Shown here in pieces: positions 8,424-16,045 of a DNA stretch of 37,092 nt. The notes under the pieces were generated by a model that saw only the letters and a list, made by a program, of their open reading frames with translations, was not told where the DNA came from and ran no database searches. Source of the DNA: Polaromonas sp. (lineage in GTDB: Bacteria > Pseudomonadota > Gammaproteobacteria > Burkholderiales > Burkholderiaceae_C); assembly GCA_028292045.1 (NCBI GenBank), contig JAQGMZ010000027.1, positions 1 through 37,092 of the forward strand, written 5' to 3'. Positions within the stretch are counted from its first letter, which is position 1, and the number at the start of each line of letters is the position of its first letter. The translations under genes and the position numbers were made by a program.

Positions 8424-8618
8424 GGTCTTTTTCTCGCAGCTGAGCCTGAGGATCATAGGCGCAAGAAAAAAAGGCCCAGACCATGCGGTCTGGGCCTGTA
8501 AATCCACCCTTTGAGGAGGTGGAGGAGACAACCAGTGCAGCAGTAATACGGGTCGGTTTGGACGGCATTGACCGCTGCGATGAATCCAGTATAGCGGAGG
8601 CTATGCTGCACTGCACAA
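8424..8618 (-). promoter_or_regulatory. ilvA promoter and leader with possible leader peptide
   Basis: On the minus strand a TATACT (8593-8588) fits a -10 box, with TTGTGC (8618-8613) as a poor -35 at 19 bases. The transcript would begin near 8580. An ATG at 8568 opens a reading frame starting MPSKPTRITAALVV, which clusters Ile, Thr, Leu and Val codons just before the two hairpins. Such codons are those expected for a leader sensing branched-chain amino acids. A caveat is that this frame has no stop before the hairpin and runs on to 8326, past the ilvA start in another frame. The leader call is inference; the hairpin itself is plain. Confidence 0.5.
8466..8496 (-). terminator. intrinsic terminator in the ilvA leader (attenuator candidate)
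   Basis: A perfect 10-bp inverted repeat (8473-8482 with 8487-8496) encloses a 4-base loop and, read on the minus strand, is followed by seven Ts (8472-8466). It lies 42 bases upstream of the ilvA start on the same strand, with no other minus-strand gene before it to end. That position fits an attenuator, not an ordinary terminator. A weaker 6-bp stem (8503-8508 with 8518-8523) sits just before it in the transcript. Confidence 0.85.
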
Positions 8619-8750
8619 TCCATCAAGGGAAAACCCGCAAAATTACGAGATTTAGGGGTTTTTACCTACAAGGCGGGTGGTTGGCCGTGCGCGCGGTGAA
8701 TGCGGGTACGCTTGCCAATATCAATCATCTTGCACAAGGAAACAGCAGTT

Positions 8751-9209
8751 ATGGAATGCACAGTGAGCTGGACCGGCGGCAACACCACCAACGGTTCAAA
8801 GTCTGCAATGACTTTTCTGGCCGAAACCGGCAGCGGCCACACGCTGCTGATGGATGGTGCGCCCGACCCCGCCAAGCCTGAAAACGGCGGTGCCAACCTG
8901 GCGCCCCGGCCCATGGAAACGGTACTGGCCGGCGCAGGCGGCTGCACGGCTTACGACGTTGTGCTGATCCTCAAGCGCGGCCGCCATGACGTGCGTGGCT
9001 GCACGGTCAGGCTGACCTCTGAACGGGCGCCCGTCGACCCCAAGATATTCACCAAAATCCACATGCATTTTGTGGTGACCGGCCGCAATGTGGCCGCCAG
9101 TGCGGTAGAGCGCGCCATTGCCATGAGCCACGAAAAATACTGCTCTGCCACCATCATGCTGGGCAAAACGGCAGAGATCACCACCAGTTTCGAGCTTCAA
9201 GACGCTTGA
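8751..9209 (+). CDS. OsmC family protein (YhfA-like)
   Basis: This 152-residue protein belongs to the OsmC/Ohr superfamily, whose members are cytoplasmic dimers and often thiol peroxidases. METVLAGAGGCTAYDVVLIL contains the first conserved cysteine region, and the second cysteine is in AMSHEKYCSATIMLG. The VSWTGGNTT start and RGCTVRLTSERA strand resemble YhfA more than Ohr. ATG 8751 was chosen because AAGGAAA lies 7 bases upstream; a longer reading from 8700 has no family similarity. It diverges from ilvA across about 330 bases. The actual substrate is unknown. Confidence 0.85.
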   Translation: MECTVSWTGGNTTNGSKSAMTFLAETGSGHTLLMDGAPDPAKPENGGANLAPRPMETVLAGAGGCTAYDVVLILKRGRHDVRGCTVRLTSERAPVDPKIFTKIHMHFVVTGRNVAASAVERAIAMSHEKYCSATIMLGKTAEITTSFELQDA

Positions 9210-9221
9210 ACGGGGCGGCCG

Positions 9222-9851
9222 TTAAATCCGGTGGGCGATGGTCGTCATGACCTTGGCAGCGGAACGCATCATGAACCGCACTGGCGCTGGCAAGCGCAAA
9301 GCGCCCGCATTTTCAGCTGCCTGGGCATGGTGCGCTTCATCGTCCTTCATCTGCGCCACAATGGCGCGCGATTCATGATCGCCCTCGGGCAGGTGCGCCA
9401 GGTGACTGGCCAGGTGGGCTTCGACCTGGCGCTCGGTCTCCACGACAAAACCCAGGCTTAACCGGTCGCCCAGGCGGCTGGCCACCAGGCCCAGTCCAAA
9501 AGCGCCTGCGTACCACAGGGGGTTGAGCAGGGAAGGGCGCGCGCCGAGTTCATCCAGCCGGTTCTTGGTCCAGGCCAGGTGGTCGCCTTCCTCCCGGCTG
9601 GCATCGAGGAATTGCTGGCGCAGCACCGGGTCCCGCGTGCCCAGCGCCTGCGCCGCATACAGCGCCTGTGCGCACACCTCGCCAACGTGGTTGACCCGCA
9701 TCAGCGCGCCCGACAGGGCCTTGTCATCTGTGCTCAGCTCGGTTGCCTGGGCGGGCACCGTGGGGCAGGCGCGGCTGGCATGCGGCTTGGCAAACAAGGT
9801 GCGCAGGGCGCCGTCAGCGGCATGCAATGCGTGGTCAAGCGAGGGGGTCAT
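9222..9851 (-). CDS. coq7: 2-nonaprenyl-3-methyl-6-methoxy-1,4-benzoquinol hydroxylase (ubiquinone synthesis)
   Basis: This 209-residue di-iron enzyme adds the C-6 hydroxyl late in ubiquinone synthesis and works as a peripheral membrane protein. The iron-binding ExxH repeats are seen as [36 protein letters not shown] and [12 protein letters not shown]. The hydrophobic stretch [13 protein letters not shown] lies between the two halves, as in Coq7. The length matches the betaproteobacterial form. It ends 12 bases from the stop of the OsmC-like gene on the other strand, with no terminator seen between them. The start ATG at 9851 opens [17 protein letters not shown], typical of this family. Confidence 0.93.
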   Translation of the reverse strand: MTPSLDHALHAADGALRTLFAKPHASRACPTVPAQATELSTDDKALSGALMRVNHVGEVCAQALYAAQALGTRDPVLRQQFLDASREEGDHLAWTKNRLDELGARPSLLNPLWYAGAFGLGLVASRLGDRLSLGFVVETERQVEAHLASHLAHLPEGDHESRAIVAQMKDDEAHHAQAAENAGALRLPAPVRFMMRSAAKVMTTIAHRI

Positions 9852-9991
9852 CGACGGCTTTCTTCATGATGGGGGCGGCGGCGTATGAAGCAAAATAAAA
9901 GCCGCCGGAACGGAGCAATTCGCCTGTGAGGCATAAACGCCAATGCGCAGACGTCATGGTAGCGGCACTGTACGGGTCTGCCGGAAAATGG

Positions 9992-10014
9992 AAAAGCCCC
10001 CAAAAGGGGGCTCT
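9992..10014 (-). terminator. intrinsic terminator of the minus-strand porin
   Basis: The inverted repeat 9995-10001 with 10006-10012 forms a C/G-rich 7-bp stem with a 4-base loop, followed on the minus strand by TTTT. It lies about 40 bases after the porin stop at 10053. Confidence 0.75.
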
Positions 10015-10052
10015 TGCGCCACAAGGGAACCGGCCAGCAGCCGGTGCAGCGT

Positions 10053-11330
10053 TTAAAACGCGTGACGAATGCCGAAAGCCACGTTGGTCGAATCCGTGCC
10101 GGCCGAGGCCGTCACGCCGCCCAGGAAACCATTGCCGCCCGGGGCAACCTGGCCCTGGCCCTTGTTGTTGAAGCGCGTCAGCACCGCATTCAGGTTGGTG
10201 CGCTTGGACAAGGCATAGGTGTAAGTCACGCCGTATGAGTCAGTATCGGCATTGACAGCGCGCTTGTCGTCAAGGCGGTTGTAGGCCGTGACAATGGTAT
10301 GGACACCGCTGGTGAATCGGTAACCGATGTGCATCAGACGGGCGTCTTGGCGGAAGGCTGTGTTGAAGGCGGTCTGGTACTGCGCGCGAACGGGCAAGGG
10401 CACGCCTGCAAACAAGGGCGACAGGCCGCTTGGGTTGTCGTCTTTGATGGTGGCATACAGGCCATACAAGGTACCCGGGCCAATCACGACGTTGGCGCCA
10501 AACACATTGTTGTGCAATGACTTCAGGCCCAACTCGTTTTTCTTTTCATTGTGGCCAAAGCCCACGCCGTACCCGTCGCCGTTGTACATCGCCATCACAC
10601 CGAGAAAACGGCCAGCCGAACTGCTGCCCGGGACTTCACCCGCGCCGTACATCAACGCTGCGGTAACGCCACCGGTTTTGATGCCGTATTGCACCGTATT
10701 GCTCAACCGGATGTCAAACGCTGCAGGCAGGCTGGCCACCTGGCCGGCCGCAAGGCTGGACTGGGTCTGCGAAGCGTCGAAAGCCGCACTGACCAGATAG
10801 CCCGGGGTGTACTGGCGGCCGAGTGTGAAGGCCCCAAATGGCGTAACCAGGCCGGCATAGGCTTGCCGGTCGAACAAGTTGCCTGCAAGGTTGACGCCAA
10901 ATGCGCTGGTGCCGAGCCCTGTGGTGAGTTGTCCGGCCAGCGAACCTACGGTGACCCCTGGAGCCAGCGGGGCAGCGCTTGGCAAGCCCTGCGCTGCCAG
11001 GCTGGCCAAAATGGCCGTGTTCACACGGTCAGGCACCTGGCTGCCCGAATTGGGGCGGTTCGACAATGCGCCCGTGTCCGCCTCAAAGCGGCTTTCAAGC
11101 GTGAAAATGGCCCGGTAGCCACCGCCCAGGTCTTCGTTGCCGCGCATTCCCCAGCGTGAGCCTTCCATGATGCCGCTGGCAAGCCCGTTGAACGATCCGC
11201 CGCGCAAGCCGCTGACGTGGTTGTAGCCGGCGTCCACCAGACCGTACAGCGTCACGGTGCTTTGGGCCATGGCAGCGGCGGATGACAAAAGCCCCATTAC
11301 CGCTGTGGCAACAAGAGTTAGTTTTTTCAT
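10053..11330 (-). CDS. outer-membrane porin, Gram-negative (Burkholderiales) type, 425 aa
   Basis: This is a general diffusion porin of the 16-strand betaproteobacterial family. The signal peptide is MKKLTLVATAVMGLLSSAAA with cleavage after AMA, and the mature chain begins QSTVTLYGLVDAGYNHV. WGMRGNEDLGGGYRAIFTLE is the usual second strand region, and the chain ends in NVAFGIRHAF with the C-terminal phenylalanine needed for outer-membrane assembly. At 425 residues it is clearly longer than the two porins downstream (345 and 365), with extra sequence around residues 90-150, probably in an external loop. ATG 11330 has GGAGA upstream. It is transcribed away from the other two porins. Its substrate preference cannot be read. 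Confidence 0.92.
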   Translation of the reverse strand: MKKLTLVATAVMGLLSSAAAMAQSTVTLYGLVDAGYNHVSGLRGGSFNGLASGIMEGSRWGMRGNEDLGGGYRAIFTLESRFEADTGALSNRPNSGSQVPDRVNTAILASLAAQGLPSAAPLAPGVTVGSLAGQLTTGLGTSAFGVNLAGNLFDRQAYAGLVTPFGAFTLGRQYTPGYLVSAAFDASQTQSSLAAGQVASLPAAFDIRLSNTVQYGIKTGGVTAALMYGAGEVPGSSSAGRFLGVMAMYNGDGYGVGFGHNEKKNELGLKSLHNNVFGANVVIGPGTLYGLYATIKDDNPSGLSPLFAGVPLPVRAQYQTAFNTAFRQDARLMHIGYRFTSGVHTIVTAYNRLDDKRAVNADTDSYGVTYTYALSKRTNLNAVLTRFNNKGQGQVAPGGNGFLGGVTASAGTDSTNVAFGIRHAF

Positions 11331-11861
11331 GAGGTCTCCAGGATTTTTGGTTGGGTAAAAAGAAGGTTTTCTGACCTGCCGACTCTGCGCCAGCGGTCTA
11401 GACAAAACAAAGATTAATGGCGGAGGAAAAACTCGTAAAGAGCGTTTTTACGGCGGAGTATCACTTGTGAGACAGGGGAAAACCCTGTGTTTTCAACAGC
11501 ATGCCTCTTCATGAAGCAGAGTGATCAAACTGTTTTATCTTTTGCTCTCGACTGAAAACAGCAACGCCCGGAAACTTGCCAGCCATGGCCCATGCGTTGG
11601 GTGGACGCTGGAGAAAAGTGGGGTTTTACAGCAGCCGGCTTCAAAAAACGTTGTATCGACGCGACTTCGCGACGACGTTAAACCCCAGGTTTCATTTTTA
11701 ACGTCAAAACTTTTCCTGGGCTTCCGTTCATTAAAAACAAAAGCTGGCTTTGGCAATGGTGTAACGCCATGGGCAAATTCAAGAAGGTATTGCCCAGTTT
11801 CAATAACTGTTGCCAGCAGCCAACACAAAAGCTTTATAAGTTGCTTTGTGCCGCAAAGGCT

Positions 11862-11890
11862 TTGCCACGATTGTGACAATTTGGTTAAAT
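11862..11890 (+). promoter_or_regulatory. candidate sigma-70 promoter of the first plus-strand porin
   Basis: TTGCCA at 11862-11867 and TTAAAT at 11885-11890 are 17 bases apart, a good spacing for -35 and -10 boxes. The implied transcript has a leader of about 65 bases before ATG 11965. This is a match by eye only. Confidence 0.5.
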
Positions 11891-11906
11891 GACCTAAGGG
11901 TTAACC
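11883..11906. repeat. inverted repeat overlapping the porin -10 box, possible operator
   Basis: GGTTAA at 11883-11888 is mirrored by TTAACC at 11901-11906, with a partly symmetric centre (CCTAAGG). It overlaps the candidate -10 box and transcription start, where a repressor or regulator could bind. No regulator family is recognised from the sequence. Confidence 0.4.
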
Positions 11907-11964
11907 ATAGAGCCCTCGAGCAATCTTTGGAACCAGTTTTTGTTTTTACTTTTGGAGTTTTTCA

Positions 11965-13002
11965 ATGAAAAAGAATTTGATCGCACTGGCAGTTCTTGCC
12001 GCTTCCGGCGTTGCATCGGCTCAGTCGAGCGTTACCTTGTACGGTCTGGTTGACGCGTACGTGGGCAGCAGCCGCATCAAGACTTCTGCCCCAGGCACCG
12101 TTTCCACATCAGCACGCCAAACCGTGGTGGACAGCGGCGGTTTCAACACCAGCCGTTTCGGCTTCAAGGGTTCTGAAGACCTCGGTGGCGGCTTGAAAGC
12201 CAACTTCGTGCTGGAAGCCGGCTTTGACGCCAGCACCGGCGCTGCCAACAACTACACCAATCCATTCACCGGCGCCACGTCGAACGCAATCTTCGGTCGT
12301 CAGTCATGGGTCGGCATGTCGGGTGGCTTTGGTGAAGTTCGTCTCGGTAAAATGTGGACGCCTTACGATGAAGTCAAAGGTCTTGGCGCTGCAGCGTTTG
12401 ATTCCAATATCTTCGCACCTGCAACCGGCGTCTGGGCCAGCAATGGTTACTCGGATCGTCCAGGCAATTCGATTTACTACGCAACCCCTTCCATCAGCGG
12501 TTTCAGCGCTGCAGCTTCTTACAGCCTGGGCGAAAACAAGACTGCTACGCAAAGCGCCGGCAAAATCGCCAGCTTTAATGTTCAGTACGCAAATGGCCCA
12601 TTGGCAGCCGCGTTGGCTTACCAGACTGAAAAAGACGGTGGCGCTTCGCTCAACACCACGACTACCAAGTTCACGCAGCTGAATGCTTCATACGACCTGG
12701 GCGCTGCCAAATTGCTGGCTGCCTACGGTAACGTGAAAGACGCTGGCAACAGGGCCAAGGAATTCCAGGTCGGCGTTGACGTTCCACTGGGCGCAGTTAC
12801 CCTTTCGGGTGGCGTTGCACGTTCTAAGATCACGCTTGCTGGTGGCGGCGAAGTTAAAAGCACCGGCGTTGGCCTGGCTGCCAAGTACGACTTGTCCAAG
12901 CGTACTTTCCTGTACACCGGCCTGCAGATGGCTAAAAACGAAAGCGGCGCAACCGACGTCAAGACTGACACCTTCGCAGTGGGCGTTCAGCACAAGTTCT
13001 GA
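11965..13002 (+). CDS. outer-membrane porin, Gram-negative (Burkholderiales) type, 345 aa
   Basis: The signal peptide is MKKNLIALAVLAASGVASA and the mature protein starts QSSVTLYGLVDAYVGSSRI. FGFKGSEDLGGGLKANFVLE, NAIFGRQSWVGMSGGFGEVR and LGKMWTPYDE are standard porin strands and loop 3 features. The chain ends FAVGVQHKF with the terminal phenylalanine. The start at 11965 has TTTGGAG just upstream. It is a close paralogue of the next porin, sharing signal peptide and much of the barrel, so the pair looks like a tandem duplication. Codon choice is skewed toward common codons, and GC is lower than in neighbouring genes, as expected for a highly expressed outer-membrane protein. The substrate is unknown. 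Confidence 0.93.
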   Translation: MKKNLIALAVLAASGVASAQSSVTLYGLVDAYVGSSRIKTSAPGTVSTSARQTVVDSGGFNTSRFGFKGSEDLGGGLKANFVLEAGFDASTGAANNYTNPFTGATSNAIFGRQSWVGMSGGFGEVRLGKMWTPYDEVKGLGAAAFDSNIFAPATGVWASNGYSDRPGNSIYYATPSISGFSAAASYSLGENKTATQSAGKIASFNVQYANGPLAAALAYQTEKDGGASLNTTTTKFTQLNASYDLGAAKLLAAYGNVKDAGNRAKEFQVGVDVPLGAVTLSGGVARSKITLAGGGEVKSTGVGLAAKYDLSKRTFLYTGLQMAKNESGATDVKTDTFAVGVQHKF

Positions 13003-13039
13003 TCACGTCCTGGCTTGATGCCAGGTGATTAAGCTTTTA

Positions 13040-13073
13040 AAGCCGCCACAGGTATGCCTTTGGCGGCTTTTTT
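13040..13073 (+). terminator. intrinsic terminator after the first plus-strand porin
   Basis: AAGCCGCCA at 13040-13048 pairs with TGGCGGCTT at 13061-13069, followed by a run of Ts to 13073. A short AGG/CCT pair may extend the stem into the loop. It sits 38 bases after the porin stop and indicates that the two tandem porins are mostly separate transcripts. Confidence 0.85.
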
Positions 13074-13346
13074 CATGGGCGGTATTGATTGGATTTTTTG
13101 AATGCCGCGATCCAGCAACCAAGATTTTGATGTTGGTTTCTTTCAACACATCGCATGAATTTGTCGCCTCTATGCAACACAAAAGCGCATTTTTGGCGCA
13201 TTTCTTTGCGAATCGGGGTTCATTCTGGTGCAATAGACCCAACTTCCCGAAAGGGGGTTGGCCCGGGTCTCTGGGGAAACTGCACAAGCGTAAGTTTGTT
13301 TAGTCCTCTTGCCGGAGCCCTATGTTTAACCTTGGAGAAATTTTCA
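13074..13346 (+). other. upstream region of the second plus-strand porin
   Basis: This 273-base stretch holds no gene. It contains a directly repeated GCGCATTT around 13185-13203 and the ribosome site CTTGGAG before ATG 13347. A reading frame open from 13155 is only the extension of the porin frame. No promoter stands out clearly. Confidence 0.45.
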
Positions 13347-14444
13347 ATGAAAAAATCACTTATCGCTTTGGCCGTACTGGCTGCTTCCGGCGCCTCGATG
13401 GCCCAGTCTTCTGTGACCCTGTACGGTCTGGTAGATGCTTATGTCGGCCAAACTTCGCGCGAAGTTACCAGCAGCATTCCAGCTTCGCAGTCTGCCAAGC
13501 TGAAGCAAACCGTTGTCAATCCAAGCGGTCAGAATAATTCCCGTTGGGGCCTGAAGGGCACTGAAGACCTCGGCGGCGGCATGAAAGCCCTGTTCGTGCT
13601 TGAAGGTGGTTTCAATCCTGACACCGGTACATTCAACAATATCTCCAACCAGGGCGGCGGCTTGTTCGGTCGCCAGGCATGGGTTGGCCTGCAAAGCAGC
13701 TTTGGTACGGTTGGCCTGGGCCGCCAGTACCCAGCGTACGACGATCTGCGTGGCGCGACCAACATGATTTATGACTCGAACTTTGCCACCACCGGCACAG
13801 TCTGGGGCACGGGTCTGCAAGACTACCAAAACCGTTCAAGCAACGCCATCAAGTACATTTCTCCAGACTTCGGCGGTTTCAGCGGTGCTGTTTCTTACGG
13901 TTTTGGCGAAAACAAGACGGCCACCGCTGACGCTGAAGGCGTTGCTGCAGTGATGGTGAAGTATTCCAATGGTCCGTTGATGGTTGGGTATGCACACCAG
14001 CGTGAGAAGCAAGTTGCTGGCGGCAACCTGTTCGGCACCGGTGCCAACGTTGGCGTAGTTGCCGGTCCTGCCGCTTTCAACAGCACCCGTAAGTACAACC
14101 TGCTCGGCGCATCGTATGACCTCGGCGTTGCCAAGCTGACCGGCCAGTACAACCAGGCCAAAGGCCAGACGGGTCTGACCACTTCTGCCAGCGACAAGGA
14201 ATTCAACGTTGGCGTCAGCGTGCCATTCGGTGCTGCTGCCATTGCTGCAGGTTACAGCCGTTCGAAGAGCGAAGCTGCCGGCAACAACAACAAGGGTCAA
14301 GGCCTGAGCTTGTTGGGCACCTATGCTTTGTCCAAGCGTACCAACCTGTACACGGGTTACCTGGTTACCAAAGTTGAGTCGCAAAATGCTGCAACTGAAA
14401 CCAAAGCTTCGACCTTCGGTCTGGGCGTCAAGCACCTGTTCTGA
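13347..14444 (+). CDS. outer-membrane porin, Gram-negative (Burkholderiales) type, 365 aa
   Basis: The signal peptide is MKKSLIALAVLAASGASMA and the mature chain begins QSSVTLYGLVDAYVGQTSR. Porin strands are visible as WGLKGTEDLGGGMKALFVLE, GLFGRQAWVGLQSSFGTVGL and LSKRTNLYTGYLVTKVE, with the final TFGLGVKHLF carrying the terminal phenylalanine. The true start is ATG 13347, where the signal peptide begins and TTGGAG lies about 9 bases upstream; the open frame extends back to 13155 but has no family sequence there. It is a tandem paralogue of the 11965-13002 porin, with about 20 more residues, mostly in loop regions. Its own terminator follows. The specific solute is not known. Confidence 0.93.
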   Translation: MKKSLIALAVLAASGASMAQSSVTLYGLVDAYVGQTSREVTSSIPASQSAKLKQTVVNPSGQNNSRWGLKGTEDLGGGMKALFVLEGGFNPDTGTFNNISNQGGGLFGRQAWVGLQSSFGTVGLGRQYPAYDDLRGATNMIYDSNFATTGTVWGTGLQDYQNRSSNAIKYISPDFGGFSGAVSYGFGENKTATADAEGVAAVMVKYSNGPLMVGYAHQREKQVAGGNLFGTGANVGVVAGPAAFNSTRKYNLLGASYDLGVAKLTGQYNQAKGQTGLTTSASDKEFNVGVSVPFGAAAIAAGYSRSKSEAAGNNNKGQGLSLLGTYALSKRTNLYTGYLVTKVESQNAATETKASTFGLGVKHLF

Positions 14445-14482
14445 TCTTGAACTGGCCTGAGCCAGTTTGAATTCGAACCAAA

Positions 14483-14516
14483 AACCCTGCCGTGGCAACA
14501 CGGCAGGGTTTTTTTA
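14483..14516 (+). terminator. intrinsic terminator after the third porin
   Basis: A perfect 12-bp stem (14483-14494 with 14499-14510) with a GCAA loop is followed by a run of Ts. It is 38 bases after the porin stop and one of the strongest terminators in the window. Confidence 0.92.
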
Positions 14517-14660
14517 TGGGCGAAGTTCATTGGTCAGCCGATATTTGCGTGACGAAAGCGTAGTTTGTACGCAACTGCAGCGTGCATTGGCCCAGTTGTG
14601 TTTACCCCGACAAAATTTGGCCATACCATTTAGAGATTGTTGAATTGGGACTGACTGGCC

Positions 14661-15977
14661 ATGCGTACCCCGGCACTTCTAGAAAAAACCTTCGCCTTGC
14701 CTTTAACGGACATGGCCGAAAATTCCATGCTTGCAGGGTTGCGTCCCCTGCGCGCCAGCGGACGCGCCTTTGCCCAAATCGCCCGCTTTCACCCTGAACT
14801 GACCGCCTTTCGCCGGGACCTGCATGCACACCCGGAACTGGGCTTTGAAGAGGTCTACACCGCCAGCCGGGTGATCGAGTCGCTCAAATTATGCGGAGTG
14901 GACGAAGTGCACACCGGTATTGGAAAAACCGGTGTGGTTGCGGTCATCAAGGGGCAGTCCTCCGGAAATGGCCAGCAGCCCATGGTCGGCCTGCGCGCCG
15001 ACATGGATGCGCTGCCCATGACCGAGCACAACGAATTTGGCTGGAAATCGGCCAGGCCCGGGCTGATGCATGGCTGCGGCCATGACGGGCACACCACCAT
15101 GCTGGTGGGCGCGGCGCGCTACCTGGCCGAAACCCGTAATTTTGCAGGCGACGCCGTGCTGGTCTTTCAGCCGGCGGAAGAAGGGCGGGGCGGGGCCCAG
15201 GCCATGATCCGCGAAGGCCTGTTCGAGCGTTTTCCGGTTCAGGCGATCTATGCCATGCACAACTGGCCGGCCATGCAGCCCGGCACCATCGGCATCAATG
15301 CCGGCCCGATGATGGCGGCCGCCGACCGCATCACGATTGAGATTACCGGCAAGGGCGGGCATGGCGCGCATGCCTACCTGACGGTTGATCCGATTCTGGT
15401 GGCGGCGCACATCATCACGGCCGTGCAAAGCATTGTGTCGCGCAATGTGAAGGCCCTGGACAACGTGGTGGTCAGCCTGTGCGCCATGCATGCGGGGGAC
15501 ATGGGCGCGATGAGCGTGGTGCCCGGCAGCGCCACGCTGGTGGGAACGGTGCGCACCTTCAAGCCGGACATGCAGGATTTTGTCGAACAGCGCTTGAAAC
15601 AGCTGTGCGCTGCGGTGGCTGCCGGTTTTGGTGCCACAGCCACCGTGAACTATGAACGCATTTATCCCGCAACGGTCAATTCCCTGGCCGAATACCAGCT
15701 GGCCACCCGGGTGGCCGAGCAGCTGGTGGGCCGTGAGAACGTGGTGCGCAATCTGGAACCGAGCATGGGTTCGGAAGATTTTTCTTTCATGCTCAAGGAA
15801 AAACCCGGCGCCTACCTGCGCCTGGGGCAGGGCGAGCGGCTTGCTGATGGAGAGGGCGGCGTGGGCAGCCGTTTCCTGCACAACAGCTGCTATGACTTCA
15901 ACGACAGCGTGCTGCCGCTGGGCGCGGCACTGTTTGCCGGAATTGTGGAGCGGTCGCTGCCTCTGTCCAATCCTTGA
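14661..15977 (+). CDS. M20 family amidohydrolase (hippurate hydrolase / N-acyl amino acid hydrolase-like)
   Basis: This 438-residue metallohydrolase is of the M20D type, which splits N-acyl or N-benzoyl amino acids. It shows FRRDLHAHPELGFEE early, GLRADMDALPM with a first metal region, HGCGHDGHT with ligands C139 and H141, FQPAEEGRGGA with the catalytic E173 and ligand E174, the dimerisation-domain GGHGAHAY, and LHNSCYDFND with the last histidine. All catalytic positions are present, so it should be active. There is no signal peptide, so it is probably cytoplasmic. The ATG at 14661 lacks a good ribosome site; ATG 14712 or 14727 may be the real start, since family similarity begins near residue 40. 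It stands alone between a porin terminator and the opposing hexR gene. The natural substrate is unknown. Confidence 0.88.
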   Translation: MRTPALLEKTFALPLTDMAENSMLAGLRPLRASGRAFAQIARFHPELTAFRRDLHAHPELGFEEVYTASRVIESLKLCGVDEVHTGIGKTGVVAVIKGQSSGNGQQPMVGLRADMDALPMTEHNEFGWKSARPGLMHGCGHDGHTTMLVGAARYLAETRNFAGDAVLVFQPAEEGRGGAQAMIREGLFERFPVQAIYAMHNWPAMQPGTIGINAGPMMAAADRITIEITGKGGHGAHAYLTVDPILVAAHIITAVQSIVSRNVKALDNVVVSLCAMHAGDMGAMSVVPGSATLVGTVRTFKPDMQDFVEQRLKQLCAAVAAGFGATATVNYERIYPATVNSLAEYQLATRVAEQLVGRENVVRNLEPSMGSEDFSFMLKEKPGAYLRLGQGERLADGEGGVGSRFLHNSCYDFNDSVLPLGAALFAGIVERSLPLSNP

Positions 15978-16045
15978 AGTTGCAATTGAAAATGCAGCTT
16001 TTCGTGGATGACTGCCCGCCCAAAGTGCGTTCGAGGTTCAAATTT

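Larger units (their letters stand above)
11331..11964. other. 634-base gene-free region between divergent porins
   Basis: No convincing gene is present; the open frames on both strands lack codon bias and protein features. The region is richer in A and T than its surroundings. It contains short inverted repeats at 11472-11488 (ACAGGG..CCCTGT) and around 11656-11675 (CGCGA..TCGCG), the plus-strand porin promoter candidate, and a longer inverted repeat at 11883-11906. It should hold the control sites of two porin genes. Confidence 0.6.

Noticed and set aside
8424..8531. Longer ilvA start at TTG 8531
   Set aside because: It would translate the terminator hairpin and adds no family sequence; ATG 8423 has a better context.
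8521..8560. Resemblance to 16S rRNA (CAGCAGTAATACGG, AGGAGGTG)
   Set aside because: Only short scattered matches; no rRNA structure or flanking sequence.
11535..11879. Minus-strand 114-codon frame between divergent porins
   Set aside because: No ribosome site, no recognisable domain, and poor codon bias.
13194..13210. Sigma-54-like TGGCGC...TTTGC upstream of the third porin
   Set aside because: The spacing between GG and GC is one base too long for a sigma-54 promoter.
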